Program-made: the position numbers and the translations under genes
Part shown: piece after piece, positions 50,049 through 58,566 of the stretch
Layout: the number at the start of each line of letters is the position of its first letter
Position numbering within the stretch: position 1 is the stretch's first letter
From: JAFGAV01 sp041479055
GTDB taxonomy: Bacteria > Acidobacteriota > Aminicenantia > Aminicenantales > JAFGAV01
DNA length: 64,000 bases
Assembly (NCBI GenBank): GCA_963702835.1
Contig: OY969762.1
Span: forward strand, 2,542,001-2,606,000
Reading direction: 5' to 3'
Notes under the pieces: generated by a model
The model's database searches: none
What the model saw: only the letters and a program-made list of their open reading frames with translations
What the model was told of the DNA's origin: nothing

Positions 50049-51428
50049 CTATTTTCCGATGCAAAAATTGCTAAAAACAGTTTCCAGGACCATATCGGAA
50101 GTGATCTCCCCTGTAAGCTGGCCGATCAAAGCGAAAGTCTTTATCACTTCTTCGGCTACAATTTCTTCTGAGTAATTCTCCATCAATTTCGCGGTTGCAG
50201 CTTTCAGATCCAGGCCAATCTCTTCCAGCAGCAGTTTTTGCCTTAGATGTAGCAATATAGTCTCCGGGATTTTTTGAGGCGGGGCGAATACTTTGGCCAT
50301 CAAATCTTTCAGCTTATCCAGATTTAGCCCCTTAAGCGCGGAAACCTCCAGATGCTCGGCTCGAGGAGTCCGGGTCAGAACCCTATCCTTATCAATTTTT
50401 ATGGGCAGGTCGGCCTTGTTGAAAATGATTATTAATCGCTGGGAGCTGAATTTGGCGGCCAGCTCCAGGTCTTCCTCCGGGGCATTCTGTGACGCATCCA
50501 AGAGAAGGAGGACTCCTTCCGCTTCATCCGCTAGGGCCTTTCCTCTCCTGATACTTTCCTCCTCGATTGAATCTCTGGGCTGGCCCAATCCCGCCATATC
50601 GATTAAATTGAAGCTTTTACCCTGGAATCGGACCGTCTCCGTTATGAAATCCCTCGTCGTTCCGGCATAGGGAGTCACGATAGCCCTATCTTTTCCCAAG
50701 AGAGCATTGAACAATGTAGATTTTCCGACGTTGGGCCGGCCGGCTATAGCGACCCGGATTCCTTCTCTCATTATGCGGCTGATTTCATAACTGTCGACGA
50801 GGTCATGGACTTGCTCCTGGGCCGACTGGAGAATTTCCTTGATTTCCTGGTCAGGGACGGGTTGTCCATCTTCAGAAAATTCGATGCGGGCCTCCAGCCG
50901 GGCCATAAGCCCGATGATAAGGCTCCTCAACCTGGCGATACTATGGGAAAGTTCTCCTTGGACCTGTCCGAACGCAATTCTAGCCTGATCCAAGGAAACC
51001 GAGTTGATAAGAGACTGGACCGCTTCCGCCTGGAGGATATCGATCCTCCCATGAACATAGGCCCGGAGAGTGAATTCGCCGGGCTGGGCCAGCCTGGCCC
51101 CGGCCCTTACGCCCAGCCGCACGGCTTCTTCCAGGACCGCCGGGCTGCCGTGGCAGCTGATCTCAACCATATCCTCCCGAGTGTAAGACCTTGGACCTGG
51201 AAAATAGATGAGGAAAGCTTCGTCCAGCGCCTGACCGCTCCCCCTGTCCAGGACATGCCCAAGAACTGCTGTTTTGGCCGGCAGGGATGGACGTTTTTTT
51301 CCGGGCTCGAAGATTTTATTAGCGACGGCCAGGGAATTTCGGCCGCTCAGCCTGACGATGCCTAAGCCCCCAGGTCCCGGAGGCGTAGAGACGGCGATAA
51401 TCGTTTCCTGGAGACGCGCGACATCCAT
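50049..51428 (-). CDS. mnmE: tRNA modification GTPase MnmE
   Basis: GTPase partner of MnmG. The 459-aa protein has an N-terminal folate-binding domain (STPPGPGGLGIVRLSG), a central G domain with GRPNVGKSTLFNALL, the switch DFITETVRF and NKAD (396-region), and ends with the conserved CIGK (456-459). It starts 4 bp from khpB. Confidence 0.96.
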   Translation of the reverse strand: MDVARLQETIIAVSTPPGPGGLGIVRLSGRNSLAVANKIFEPGKKRPSLPAKTAVLGHVLDRGSGQALDEAFLIYFPGPRSYTREDMVEISCHGSPAVLEEAVRLGVRAGARLAQPGEFTLRAYVHGRIDILQAEAVQSLINSVSLDQARIAFGQVQGELSHSIARLRSLIIGLMARLEARIEFSEDGQPVPDQEIKEILQSAQEQVHDLVDSYEISRIMREGIRVAIAGRPNVGKSTLFNALLGKDRAIVTPYAGTTRDFITETVRFQGKSFNLIDMAGLGQPRDSIEEESIRRGKALADEAEGVLLLLDASQNAPEEDLELAAKFSSQRLIIIFNKADLPIKIDKDRVLTRTPRAEHLEVSALKGLNLDKLKDLMAKVFAPPQKIPETILLHLRQKLLLEEIGLDLKAATAKLMENYSEEIVAEEVIKTFALIGQLTGEITSDMVLETVFSNFCIGK

Positions 51429-51432
51429 GCCT

Positions 51433-52071
51433 TCATTTTACCAGCTTCTGGCCTCTATTCGCGTTAAAGATCCTGACTTTTTTCAAAAATCCCTCGCCCA
51501 TGCTCTCGCTGGCGAGGCCCTGGAACTCATTGATGGTCATGTGGATGATCCGGCGCTCGTAAGGGTTCATCAAATCCAGAATTTCTTCGCGGCCGGTTTC
51601 CATGACCTGGCGCCCAACTTGCTGGGCGAATTCTTTCAGCCTTTTTTCCTTCCTCACCCTGAAAAATTCACAATCCACCTGGACCTTTTGGTCCGAGATC
51701 TTATTCAGGATGTGCTGCAGGGCCAGGAGAAGGGAGCCGTCCTTCCACAGCAAAAGCTGTTTATCATTCCCGTTGAAAATGACGGACAGGAAGTCGTTTC
51801 TTTGCTTGACCTGGAAGCTCAGCTCCAGGGGAAAGAGCGGCAGCAATTCTGTCAAAAACTTGGTGACCGCGCTTTCCTCGGGGGGCTGTTTGACCCAGGC
51901 CCTGATGACGATCTCCCGGCTTTTAAAACCAAACAGCTTGGTCTTCTCGGTGACAATCTCGTAACTGAGCTGGGCCCGCGGAATTTTCAGGACATGCTCG
52001 GCGTGAGCGATGGCCTCTTCCAGGTTCTTGCCTTTGAACTCCGGCTTTTCACTTTTTTCTTCTATCTTCAT
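51433..52071 (-). CDS. khpB: RNA-binding protein KhpB (Jag), KH and R3H domains
   Basis: The 212-aa protein has a Jag-N domain, a KH domain and a C-terminal R3H domain with RRIIHMTINE (R-x3-H, residues 172-181). KhpB binds small RNAs and mRNAs and is linked to envelope growth. The usual gene order yidC, jag, mnmE is kept; it overlaps the yidC end by 23 bp. Confidence 0.92.
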   Translation of the reverse strand: MKIEEKSEKPEFKGKNLEEAIAHAEHVLKIPRAQLSYEIVTEKTKLFGFKSREIVIRAWVKQPPEESAVTKFLTELLPLFPLELSFQVKQRNDFLSVIFNGNDKQLLLWKDGSLLLALQHILNKISDQKVQVDCEFFRVRKEKRLKEFAQQVGRQVMETGREEILDLMNPYERRIIHMTINEFQGLASESMGEGFLKKVRIFNANRGQKLVK

Positions 52072-53795
52072 TGGCTTTTCTCTTGGCCTGCATTCGATTC
52101 ATGAAATGCTGCTGAACAATCTGCAGCACGTTGCTGGACAGCCAGTACAAGACCAATCCGCTGGGAAAACCCAGGAAGAAAAAGGTCATGATCACGGGCA
52201 TGATGAGCATCATCCGCGCCTGGCTGGGGTCAGCGCCGGTGGGCGTCATTTTCTGGCTGATGTATTGGGTAATGCCCATCAGGATGGGCGTCACCAGGTA
52301 AGGGTCCTTGACCGATAAATCTTTGATCCAGAAAACAAAAGGACTCTGCCGCAGCTCGATGGAGACGCTCAGCAGGCGCCAGATAGCCCAAAAGACAGGA
52401 AGCTGGATGATCATGGGCAGGCAGCCACCGGCCGGGTTAACCCCGTGCTCTTTATAGAGCTTCATCATCTCCTCGTTCATCTGCCGGCGCTGAGCGATGT
52501 CGGTCTTGGACTTCTTGTATTTGGCCCGCAGAGCCTTGATCTTGGGCTGCAGCTCTTGCATCCGGGCCATAGACTTGGTACTGGAATAAGTTAGGGGGAA
52601 GAATAAGATTCTTAATGAGAATGGTCAGAATGATGATGGCCAGCCCCCAGTTAGGGACAGCCTTGTAGATAGCGCGGATAACGATGAGAAGGACCTCAAC
52701 GATGCTGCCGAAGAATCCGAATTGAACGAGTTTTTTAGCGCTGCCGAACTGGGGGTCAAGGGCTCTGAGCCGATCAAGCTCCTTGGGGCCGAGGTAGGCC
52801 GACTGGGCTCCAGTCACTAAGAGATAGGTGAAGGGGAAGTTGTTGATCATCTCCCGCTGAAAAACGGCTGTCCCCTGGCTGCTGGGAACCAGGAAGAGAG
52901 CGGCAAAGTATGTTTCTTCATAGGCCGCCCAGCTGACCAGGCCATTGAAATTTAATAAGGAGCCGTCTTTAGGATCGGGTGTCGCCCATTTGACGGGCTT
53001 GAATTGCCTGTCATCCAAACGGTAGTCTTTGCCGCCCGAAAAAACCACAAAGCCCCTGTTGGAACCTATTCGCTGCCTTTGAACGGCCTGGGAGGCTGGG
53101 CCGATGCTCGGGCCCCACAGGAGACGGTAGGGTTTTTCTTCACCTTTAACCTTCAGGCTGATGGATACGCCGAAATCATAGCCGTTTCCATTGAATAAGA
53201 ATCTCTTTTCCACACGAAGGCCGGCGCCATCATCATACACAAAGGCAAGCTCGGCTTTTTTCCCTTCATTGATACTGAGGCTGGTCGCTGAAGCTTTGTA
53301 AAACTCCGTCTTATTGTTATTGATCTTTTCATTTATCGTTTGGTCGCCGGCGTCAAGATAAAACGGGTATCGGTTTGACGTTCTTAGTTCCGCCGGCTCG
53401 ATGTTCACCAGTTGGAGGGGATTCCCCGCCTCATCCATGTACTTGTATTTATTGTTTTTGCCCATATCCGTCAGCGTCCAGCTCTTAAGAACAGCGCCCC
53501 TCGTGCTCCATTCGGCGCTATAGAGAGGAGTCTCGACTTTCACGGGCTGTTCATTCGCTGCGGAGACAGCTTGACCTGAATGCGCGGGAGTCACGGCCGG
53601 CTTGGCCGGCGTCTGCCTGCCTGACTTCTCTACTGGCACAGGCACAACCGGCGGAGGAGCCTGAGAAGGGGTAGTCACTTGAGGCCTGGTCTGGCTTGTG
53701 CTCCCTGCTGGAACAGGCTTGTTCAGGAAAAAGATCCAGTACAGGCCGAGCAGCGCGAAGGACAGGACAATGGCCAGAATCAAACGTCTTTCCAT
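52049..53795 (-). CDS. yidC: Membrane protein insertase YidC, interrupted by an apparent one-base insertion
   Basis: Inserts and folds inner-membrane proteins. Frame 1 (53795 to about 52611) encodes the signal helix, the proline-rich linker and the periplasmic beta domain; the last part reads IILTILIK and then loses homology. Frame 2 (52609-52049) continues with ILFFPLTYSSTKSMARMQ, the rest of the conserved core (GVNPAGGCLPMIIQLPVFW) and a basic tail. Removing one T at 52610 joins them into a normal 581-aa YidC. Loss of this essential protein is unlikely, so a sequencing or assembly error is the simplest cause. Confidence 0.9.
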
Positions 53796-53810
53796 ATGAT
53801 TATCCTCTTG

Positions 53811-54020
53811 TTAAGGAACAGGGTCGAAACCTCCCCGGTGAAAAGGATGGCAGCGCAGCAGCCTGCGGAGGCCCAGCCAGCTTCCCTTCAAGACCCCGTG
53901 CCTTTCAACGGCCTCCCGGGCATAAAGGGAACAGGTAGGAGTGAAACGGCAACCCCCTCCCAAGACCGGGGACAGGAGCACACGATAAAGGTCGATAAAG
54001 AAAAGGCTTGCTCTTCTCAT
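53811..54020 (-). CDS. yidD: Membrane protein insertion efficiency factor YidD
   Basis: The 69-aa protein has the family core FFIDLYRVLLSPVLG, then CRFTPTCSLYAREAVERHG and CHPFHRGGFDPVP, with the conserved cysteines. It lies 15 bp upstream of yidC and overlaps rnpA by 4 bp, the standard order. Confidence 0.93.
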   Translation of the reverse strand: MRRASLFFIDLYRVLLSPVLGGGCRFTPTCSLYAREAVERHGVLKGSWLGLRRLLRCHPFHRGGFDPVP

Positions 54021-54373
54021 CTTGCCGGACGTCTTTTCTCCAGGCCTCTCAGCGCGGACAGAAAATCCTGCCTGAACTCCGGCCCAGAGATCGAGGCCGC
54101 CTCTCCTTTGGCGATGGCCACCATATCCACAGGCCGGCTGATCAACATTTTATTCCTTCTGAAAAATTCCCTCATGCGTCTCTTGACCCTGTTGCGCATC
54201 ACCGCCCCGCCGACTTTGCGGCTGGCCACAACGCCCAGCCGGGAAAAGGCGAGATGGTTGTCCAAATAGACAAGAGTTAAATATTTACCTCTGAAACGAT
54301 TTCCATTCTTATAAATGGTATCGAAATCTTTTTTCTTGCGAATCCGCTCCTGAGGCCCTAAGGTCTCTTTCAT
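54017..54373 (-). CDS. rnpA: Ribonuclease P protein component
   Basis: Protein subunit of RNase P, which trims tRNA 5' ends. From the ATG at 54373 the protein has 118 aa, with KKDFDTIYKNGNRFRGKYLT, SRLGVVASRKVGGAV and RNRVKRRMREFFR. A longer frame starting at 54589 passes antisense-free through rpmH in another phase and is not the real start. The ATG shares one base with the rpmH stop, giving coupled translation. Confidence 0.95.
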   Translation of the reverse strand: MKETLGPQERIRKKKDFDTIYKNGNRFRGKYLTLVYLDNHLAFSRLGVVASRKVGGAVMRNRVKRRMREFFRRNKMLISRPVDMVAIAKGEAASISGPEFRQDFLSALRGLEKRRPAR

Positions 54374-54507
54374 CAGACCGCAAGTCTTTTCCGTCCTTTT
54401 TGTCTCCTGCGCTTGAGCACTTTGCGGCCGTCCCGGGTCTTCATCCTGACACGGAACCCGTGCGTCTTCTTTCTGTGTCTGACATTGGGGCGGAAGGTGG
54501 GTCGCAT
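54373..54507 (-). CDS. rpmH: 50S ribosomal protein L34
   Basis: The 44-aa protein reads MRPTFRPNVRHRKKTHGFRV, then RMKTRDGRKVLKRRRQKGRK and RLAV, the complete L34 sequence. It is the first gene of the rpmH-rnpA-yidD-yidC-khpB-mnmE-mnmG-parA-parB run, downstream of a strong promoter at 54534-54562. Confidence 0.97.
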   Translation of the reverse strand: MRPTFRPNVRHRKKTHGFRVRMKTRDGRKVLKRRRQKGRKRLAV

Positions 54508-54533
54508 CGTCCTTCGATTCCTTTGAGAGGAGT

Positions 54534-54562
54534 ATGTTATCCAAGGCGGATAAGCCTGTCAA
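54534..54562 (-). promoter_or_regulatory. Promoter of the rpmH operon
   Basis: On the minus strand TTGACA (54562-54557) and TAACAT (54539-54534) are spaced by 17 bp, ahead of rpmH. The -35 is perfect. A palindrome TTATCC..GGATAA overlaps the spacer. Confidence 0.75.
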
Positions 54563-54577
54563 GCTGGAATTAAAGAA

Positions 54578-54607
54578 TTGACGAATCAAGGAGTTATCGA
54601 TTATAAT
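54578..54607 (+). promoter_or_regulatory. Promoter of carD
   Basis: TTGACG (54578-54583), an 18-bp spacer and TATAAT (54602-54607). Transcription should start about 54614, leaving almost no leader before the ATG at 54616. The two divergent promoters are 15 bp apart. Confidence 0.75.
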
Positions 54608-54615
54608 ATCTTCCC

Positions 54616-55134
54616 ATGGATTCGCTCAAGGTTGGCGATAAGGTCATTTATCCCAATCAAGGTCTGGGGATCGTCGAGGCCATCCAGCACCAGGCTGTCG
54701 ACGGTCATCAGTTCAAAATCTACCATCTGCGGCTCCTGTCCAGCAATACCCTGGTGATGATTCCCTCCGCCGGCGCCACCGAGCTGGGCATCCGCCGGCC
54801 GGTGTCCGTAGACCGCATCGGGAGCATCTTCAGCCTCATGCGCAAGGGCGGCGTCGAGATCACCAAGAACTGGAAGGGCCGCTACAAGGAACACGTCAAC
54901 CTGATGAAATCCGGATCGCTCTGCGATATGATCTCCGTCCTCAAAGGCCTTTATTATCTCAGCCTGACCAAGCCCCTCTCTTTTCGCGAGAAGAGGATGA
55001 TGGAAAAAGCCCGCGACCTGATTAGCTCCGAGCTTTCCCAGGCCTGCTCCCTTTCGACGGAAGAAGTCGAAAAAAAGATCCAGAAATCCCTGGCCGTCTG
55101 CTTTAAGGGAGTCAAGGCGGAGCTGGGATACTGA
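54616..55134 (+). CDS. carD: CarD/CdnL-family transcriptional regulator
   Basis: RNA polymerase-binding regulator that stabilises open complexes at rRNA and other promoters. The 172-aa protein has the RNAP-interacting Tudor-like N-terminus (FKVGDKVIYPNQG-like: LKVGDKVIYPNQGLGIVEAI at 4-23) and a helical C-terminal DNA-binding domain with LSLTKPLSFREKRMMEKARD. It heads a plus-strand operon with the CNNM gene (11 bp) and smpB, divergent from rpmH. No Shine-Dalgarno sequence precedes the ATG, which fits a leaderless mRNA. Confidence 0.93.
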   Translation: MDSLKVGDKVIYPNQGLGIVEAIQHQAVDGHQFKIYHLRLLSSNTLVMIPSAGATELGIRRPVSVDRIGSIFSLMRKGGVEITKNWKGRYKEHVNLMKSGSLCDMISVLKGLYYLSLTKPLSFREKRMMEKARDLISSELSQACSLSTEEVEKKIQKSLAVCFKGVKAELGY

Positions 55135-55145
55135 CCCTATAACGG

Positions 55146-56414
55146 ATGCTCCTCGGCAGCCTGCTGCTTTATGCCCTCTTTCTGATGTTGAGCGCCCTGT
55201 TCTCTGCCTCGGAGACGGCCTTCCTCGCTTCGAATGTTTACACCCTGACCCATCTGGAGAAAGAAGGCTCGAAACGCGCCCGTTCCATCCTGGCTCTCTT
55301 GGACCGTATCGAGTCGCTCCTGGCCACCATCCTTATCGGCAACACTTTTGTCAACGTGGCGGCTGCTTCGCTGGCCACCTCCATCTTCGTCTCCTTCATC
55401 CCGGACAGGAACCGGGCCGTCCTGTTGGCCACCGCCGCCACTACGATTCTGCTGCTGTTCTTCTCCGAATTCAATCCAAAGAGGATGGCCGCGGCCAAGC
55501 CCCACCAGGCCGCTCTTCTGCTGGTCTATCCCATCATGGCCTTCCACATCCTCTTCTATCCCTTCATCAAGGTCTTCACTTTTCTATCCAACCTGCTCTT
55601 TCGAAGAACACAGACCGAAATGGCGCAGGGCCGAAGACCTCTGAGTGAGGAAGAGACCAAGATCATGCTGTCCTCAGGCGTTAAGGGTTTGTCCGCTCTG
55701 CGCAAAAAAATGATCAGCGAAATTTTGGAGATCGGCTCTCGGCCGGTCAAGGAGATCATGACTCCGCGCCCTCTGGTCAAGGCCATCGAGCTGGATGCCT
55801 CGCGTCAGGAAATCCTGAAGGCCATTCGATCCAGTGCGTTCACCCGCTTTCCCGTATATCGAGGTCGATTGGACAACGTTGAAGGAGTTCTCCAATTGAG
55901 GGATATTGTCCCCTATTTAATTGATAATAAAGAATTTATATTAAAAGATGTGCTCCACAAACCGTTCTTCGTTCCTGAATCCGCCTCCATGGAAAAAGTC
56001 ATGCTTCAACTTCAGGAGAACGGCCTCCACCTGGCCATTGTTGTGGACGAGTTCGGCAACATGGAGGGCATCGTCACCCTGGAAGACATTATTGAAGAGA
56101 TCGTGGGCGAAATGGAGGATGAATACGGGGGCAAGGAGGAAGGCTGGTTGACGCGCCTCGACGAGCGAACCTACCTCATTAAAGGAGCGGCCTCGGTGAA
56201 GGACATCAACAAGCATCTGGCCCTGGGTCTTCCCGAGAAAAAGAACTACACCACCCTGGCCGGGTTCCTGCTCGAGGAGCACGGCAAAATCCCCCGCGAG
56301 CAGGACAACCTCACCTACCACGGCCACCTCCTGACTGTCATGAAAATGGCCAAGCAGCACATCAGCCTGGTCCGGGTCGAGCTTAAGCCTGGAGAGGAGG
56401 AGCGGCCTTCATGA
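55146..56414 (+). CDS. CNNM/CorC-type membrane protein with CBS domains (HlyC/TlyC family)
   Basis: The 422-aa protein has the DUF21/CNNM membrane domain (SASETAFLASN near 20-31, then three further helices), a pair of CBS domains (RPVKEIMTPRPLVKAIELDA and LHKPFFVPESASMEKVM) and a CorC_HlyC C-terminal domain (ERTYLIKGAASVKDINKHL). Homologues take part in magnesium or cobalt efflux, though annotation as 'hemolysin' is historical. It overlaps smpB by 4 bp. Confidence 0.9.
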   Translation: MLLGSLLLYALFLMLSALFSASETAFLASNVYTLTHLEKEGSKRARSILALLDRIESLLATILIGNTFVNVAAASLATSIFVSFIPDRNRAVLLATAATTILLLFFSEFNPKRMAAAKPHQAALLLVYPIMAFHILFYPFIKVFTFLSNLLFRRTQTEMAQGRRPLSEEETKIMLSSGVKGLSALRKKMISEILEIGSRPVKEIMTPRPLVKAIELDASRQEILKAIRSSAFTRFPVYRGRLDNVEGVLQLRDIVPYLIDNKEFILKDVLHKPFFVPESASMEKVMLQLQENGLHLAIVVDEFGNMEGIVTLEDIIEEIVGEMEDEYGGKEEGWLTRLDERTYLIKGAASVKDINKHLALGLPEKKNYTTLAGFLLEEHGKIPREQDNLTYHGHLLTVMKMAKQHISLVRVELKPGEEERPS

Positions 56415-56863
56415 AAACCGTCGCCGTCAACAGGGCCGCCTCCTTCAACTACAACCTCCTGGAGACGTTCGAGGCCGGAATCGCACTCCAGGGCAGTGAA
56501 ATCAAGTCCATCCGCGACGGCCGGATCAGCCTCAAGGAGAGCTACGCCGACGTCAAGAACGGCGAAGTGTTCCTGGTCAGCGCCCACATCAGCCCCTACG
56601 AGGCGGCCAACCGCTTCAACCACGATCCCACACGGGACCGCAAGCTGCTCCTTCACCGCCGGGAGATTAAGCGGCTGACGGGCAAGATCCGGGAAAAAGG
56701 CTTGACCCTGGTGCCCACCAAGGTTCTGATCAATGACCAGGGCCGGGTCAAGGTGGAGATCGCCCTGGCCAAGGGCAAGAAGAACTACCAGAAACGCGAA
56801 GCCCTCAAGGCCAGGGATGTGGAGCGCGAATTAAGAGCGGAGCTGAAGCGAATCCGTCGATAG
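56411..56863 (+). CDS. smpB: SsrA-binding protein SmpB
   Basis: Delivers tmRNA to stalled ribosomes. The 150-aa protein has NRAASFNYNLLETFEAGIAL, GSEIKSIRDGRISLKESYAD and the conserved KGKKNYQKREALKARDVERE near the C-terminus. It ends 32 bp inside the 3' end of the convergent pdxA gene. No tmRNA gene was found in the window. Confidence 0.96.
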   Translation: MKTVAVNRAASFNYNLLETFEAGIALQGSEIKSIRDGRISLKESYADVKNGEVFLVSAHISPYEAANRFNHDPTRDRKLLLHRREIKRLTGKIREKGLTLVPTKVLINDQGRVKVEIALAKGKKNYQKREALKARDVERELRAELKRIRR

Positions 56864-57820
56864 TTGCCGGGCCAGCCGGATAGCCTGACAGAGGCTTTCC
56901 GGGTCAGCCTTCCCTGTTCCGGCGATATCGAAAGCTGTTCCGTGGTCCGGAGATGTTCGAATAAAAGGCAGCCCTAAAGACACGTTCACCCCCGTCTCAA
57001 AAGCAACCAGCTTGAAGGCGATAAGGCCCTGGTCGTGATAGAGGGCGACGGCCATGACCCCCGGCCGGTCAAGGGCCTGACGAAAGACAACGTCGGGGGG
57101 CAGGGGGCCGCTGATCTTGAGTCCGCCGGCTTTAGCCTGTTCCACGGCCGGCTTGATTTCCTCATCCTCCTCGCCTCCCAGGATGCCTCCTTCGCCGGCA
57201 TGGGGATTCAAGCCGGCCACCACAAGCTCCAGCTCCGCCTGCCCAACCTTTTTCAGGCATTCTTGAAGATGAGTGAAAAACCGCAGAAGGATGTCGGCCT
57301 TGATCAAGGCCAGGGCCTCCCGGAGAGGCAGGTGATGGCTCAGCAGGGCCAGCTTCATCCTCTTCGACCAGAAGGCCATGATGGCGCCGGGGAACAAGCT
57401 GTCTAAATACTCGGTATGGCCCCGCCAGGATAGGCCGGCCATGTGCCAGGATTGCTTGGAAATGGGCGCGGTGATGACGGCCGCCAGACAGCCCCTCCGG
57501 GCCTCGTCCACGGCCTTCTCGAAATATCGAAAAGACGCCCGGCCGGCCTCTGCAGACGGCTCACCTTTGCCCCAGGAACCGGAAGGTTCCCCCAGGTCCC
57601 GAAGGGCTAGACTGCCTTCCTCGTGTTCGGTGAAAGCGGTGTTCCCCAAAGGGAGTTCAATTCCAAGGGCGCGCTGTTCCTTCTCCAGAAGTTTCCGGGA
57701 ACCGAACAGGGTGTAGTGGGCTGCGGGCAGGAGGCCGGGCCGGGAAAAAGCTTTAAGGATGATCTCGGGACCGATCCCGGCCGGGTCACCGCAGGTGACC
57801 CCGAGTCGGGGGAGGATCAT
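56831..57820 (-). CDS. pdxA: 4-hydroxythreonine-4-phosphate dehydrogenase
   Basis: Catalyses a step of pyridoxal phosphate synthesis. The 329-aa protein starts GVTCGDPAGIGPEIILKAF (8-26), has the metal-binding segment GHTEYL and LNPHAGEGGILGGEEDEEI, then ALYHDQGLIAFKL. It overlaps the Hfq-like gene upstream by 4 bp and smpB's 3' end by 33 bp (convergent). Confidence 0.95.
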   Translation of the reverse strand: MILPRLGVTCGDPAGIGPEIILKAFSRPGLLPAAHYTLFGSRKLLEKEQRALGIELPLGNTAFTEHEEGSLALRDLGEPSGSWGKGEPSAEAGRASFRYFEKAVDEARRGCLAAVITAPISKQSWHMAGLSWRGHTEYLDSLFPGAIMAFWSKRMKLALLSHHLPLREALALIKADILLRFFTHLQECLKKVGQAELELVVAGLNPHAGEGGILGGEEDEEIKPAVEQAKAGGLKISGPLPPDVVFRQALDRPGVMAVALYHDQGLIAFKLVAFETGVNVSLGLPFIRTSPDHGTAFDIAGTGKADPESLCQAIRLARQLSTDSLQLRS

Positions 57821-58146
57821 TCTTTTTTCTCGGGCTCCGGACCGCTCCCTTCCTTTCCCTCGCCGAGTTTATACAGGTACTTGATGTTGCCTTTGTAGAC
57901 CAACAGGTTGGGAGCTTCCTCCCGGTTGAGCTTAATGCAATTGCGGTCATACCATTCGATATAGCCTTCCACCTTTTCGCCGTCGACAAAAACGACGGCG
58001 ATAGGCGTCTTCTTGTTCATCTGCTTGAGGTAGTAGTAGTTTTCGGCGAAAGTATCGAAGGAAGGATGCATCTTTTTCTTGGCCTGCTCGCCCCTCATCT
58101 TTTCCTTGATCTCGGCAAGATTGGGACGGATAAGTCTCCTGTTCAT
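57817..58146 (-). CDS. hfq: Hfq-like RNA-binding Sm protein
   Basis: The 109-aa protein contains an Sm1-like core FAENYYYLKQMNKKTPIAVV, then FVDGEKVEGYIEWYDRNCIK and an Sm2-like VYKGNIKYLYK; in Hfq the Sm2 motif is YKHA. The N-terminal 45 residues (RPNLAEIKEKMRGEQAKKKM) form a basic extension unlike E. coli Hfq, and the acidic tail (EGKEGSGPEPEKKE) is short. The start at 58146 follows GGGAGAATCGCC; an upstream ATG at 58200 is unlikely. It is translationally coupled to pdxA, an unusual neighbour. Confidence 0.8.
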   Translation of the reverse strand: MNRRLIRPNLAEIKEKMRGEQAKKKMHPSFDTFAENYYYLKQMNKKTPIAVVFVDGEKVEGYIEWYDRNCIKLNREEAPNLLVYKGNIKYLYKLGEGKEGSGPEPEKKE

Positions 58147-58200
58147 GGCGATTCTCCCTGAAAGCCCTTTCATCAAGGGCGATGTCCTGATTTGGCTCAT

Positions 58201-58566
58201 ATCATAGCACCGGCCTGGTCAGACTGCAAGGGATAATCAGATAAAGGAAGCTTCTCTTTTTCCGTGGTTTGAGGCGAGAAGGATGGGTCCTGTCGCGGGG
58301 CATCCCCTGCGTCCTCGCTCCCAACCCTGAAAGTGCCAGGGACCCGTACGCTCCGGGCGGCCGGCTATGCCGGACGGGGGGTTCCAAGGGGTTATGACCC
58401 CTTGGTCGCAGGACGAAGTCCGAGAAGGGGAGGCAGGGAGCGGGGCTCCCGTTGGAAGGGGGAAGGCGAAGCGCTTCCCCCTCCAAGGACGCAGGGGTAT
58501 TAGCCCCGCGCCACCCATCCACTCTGATAACTTGGATCTAGCACGGAAAAAGAGAAGCTCCCGCCT
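58201..58566. repeat. GC-rich palindromic repeat region (copy 2)
   Basis: About 365 bp without a gene. It holds three hairpins: CCCCTGCGTCCTCGCTCCC at 58303-58323 pairing with a later GGGAGCGG and GGACGCAGGGG, a perfect hairpin CCAAGGGGTTATGACCCCTT (58384-58405), and GTTGGAAGGGGGAAGGCGAA pairing with GCGCTTCCCCCTCCAA (58453-58487). The last part also occurs at 33.33 kb. It is not a tRNA or rRNA. It may be a REP/MITE-like element. Confidence 0.65.

Noticed and set aside
54507..54616. Replication origin with DnaA boxes
   Set aside because: Only one TTATCCAAG, two bases off the DnaA box, is present and no AT-rich unwinding element. The gene order suggests an origin nearby, but not here.
58201..58566. 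Possible structured RNA gene (tRNA, rRNA, tmRNA)
   Set aside because: The palindromes do not fit a tRNA or tmRNA fold, no CCA-type or tag-peptide sequence is present, and part of the sequence is repeated at 33.3 kb, which fits a repeat better.
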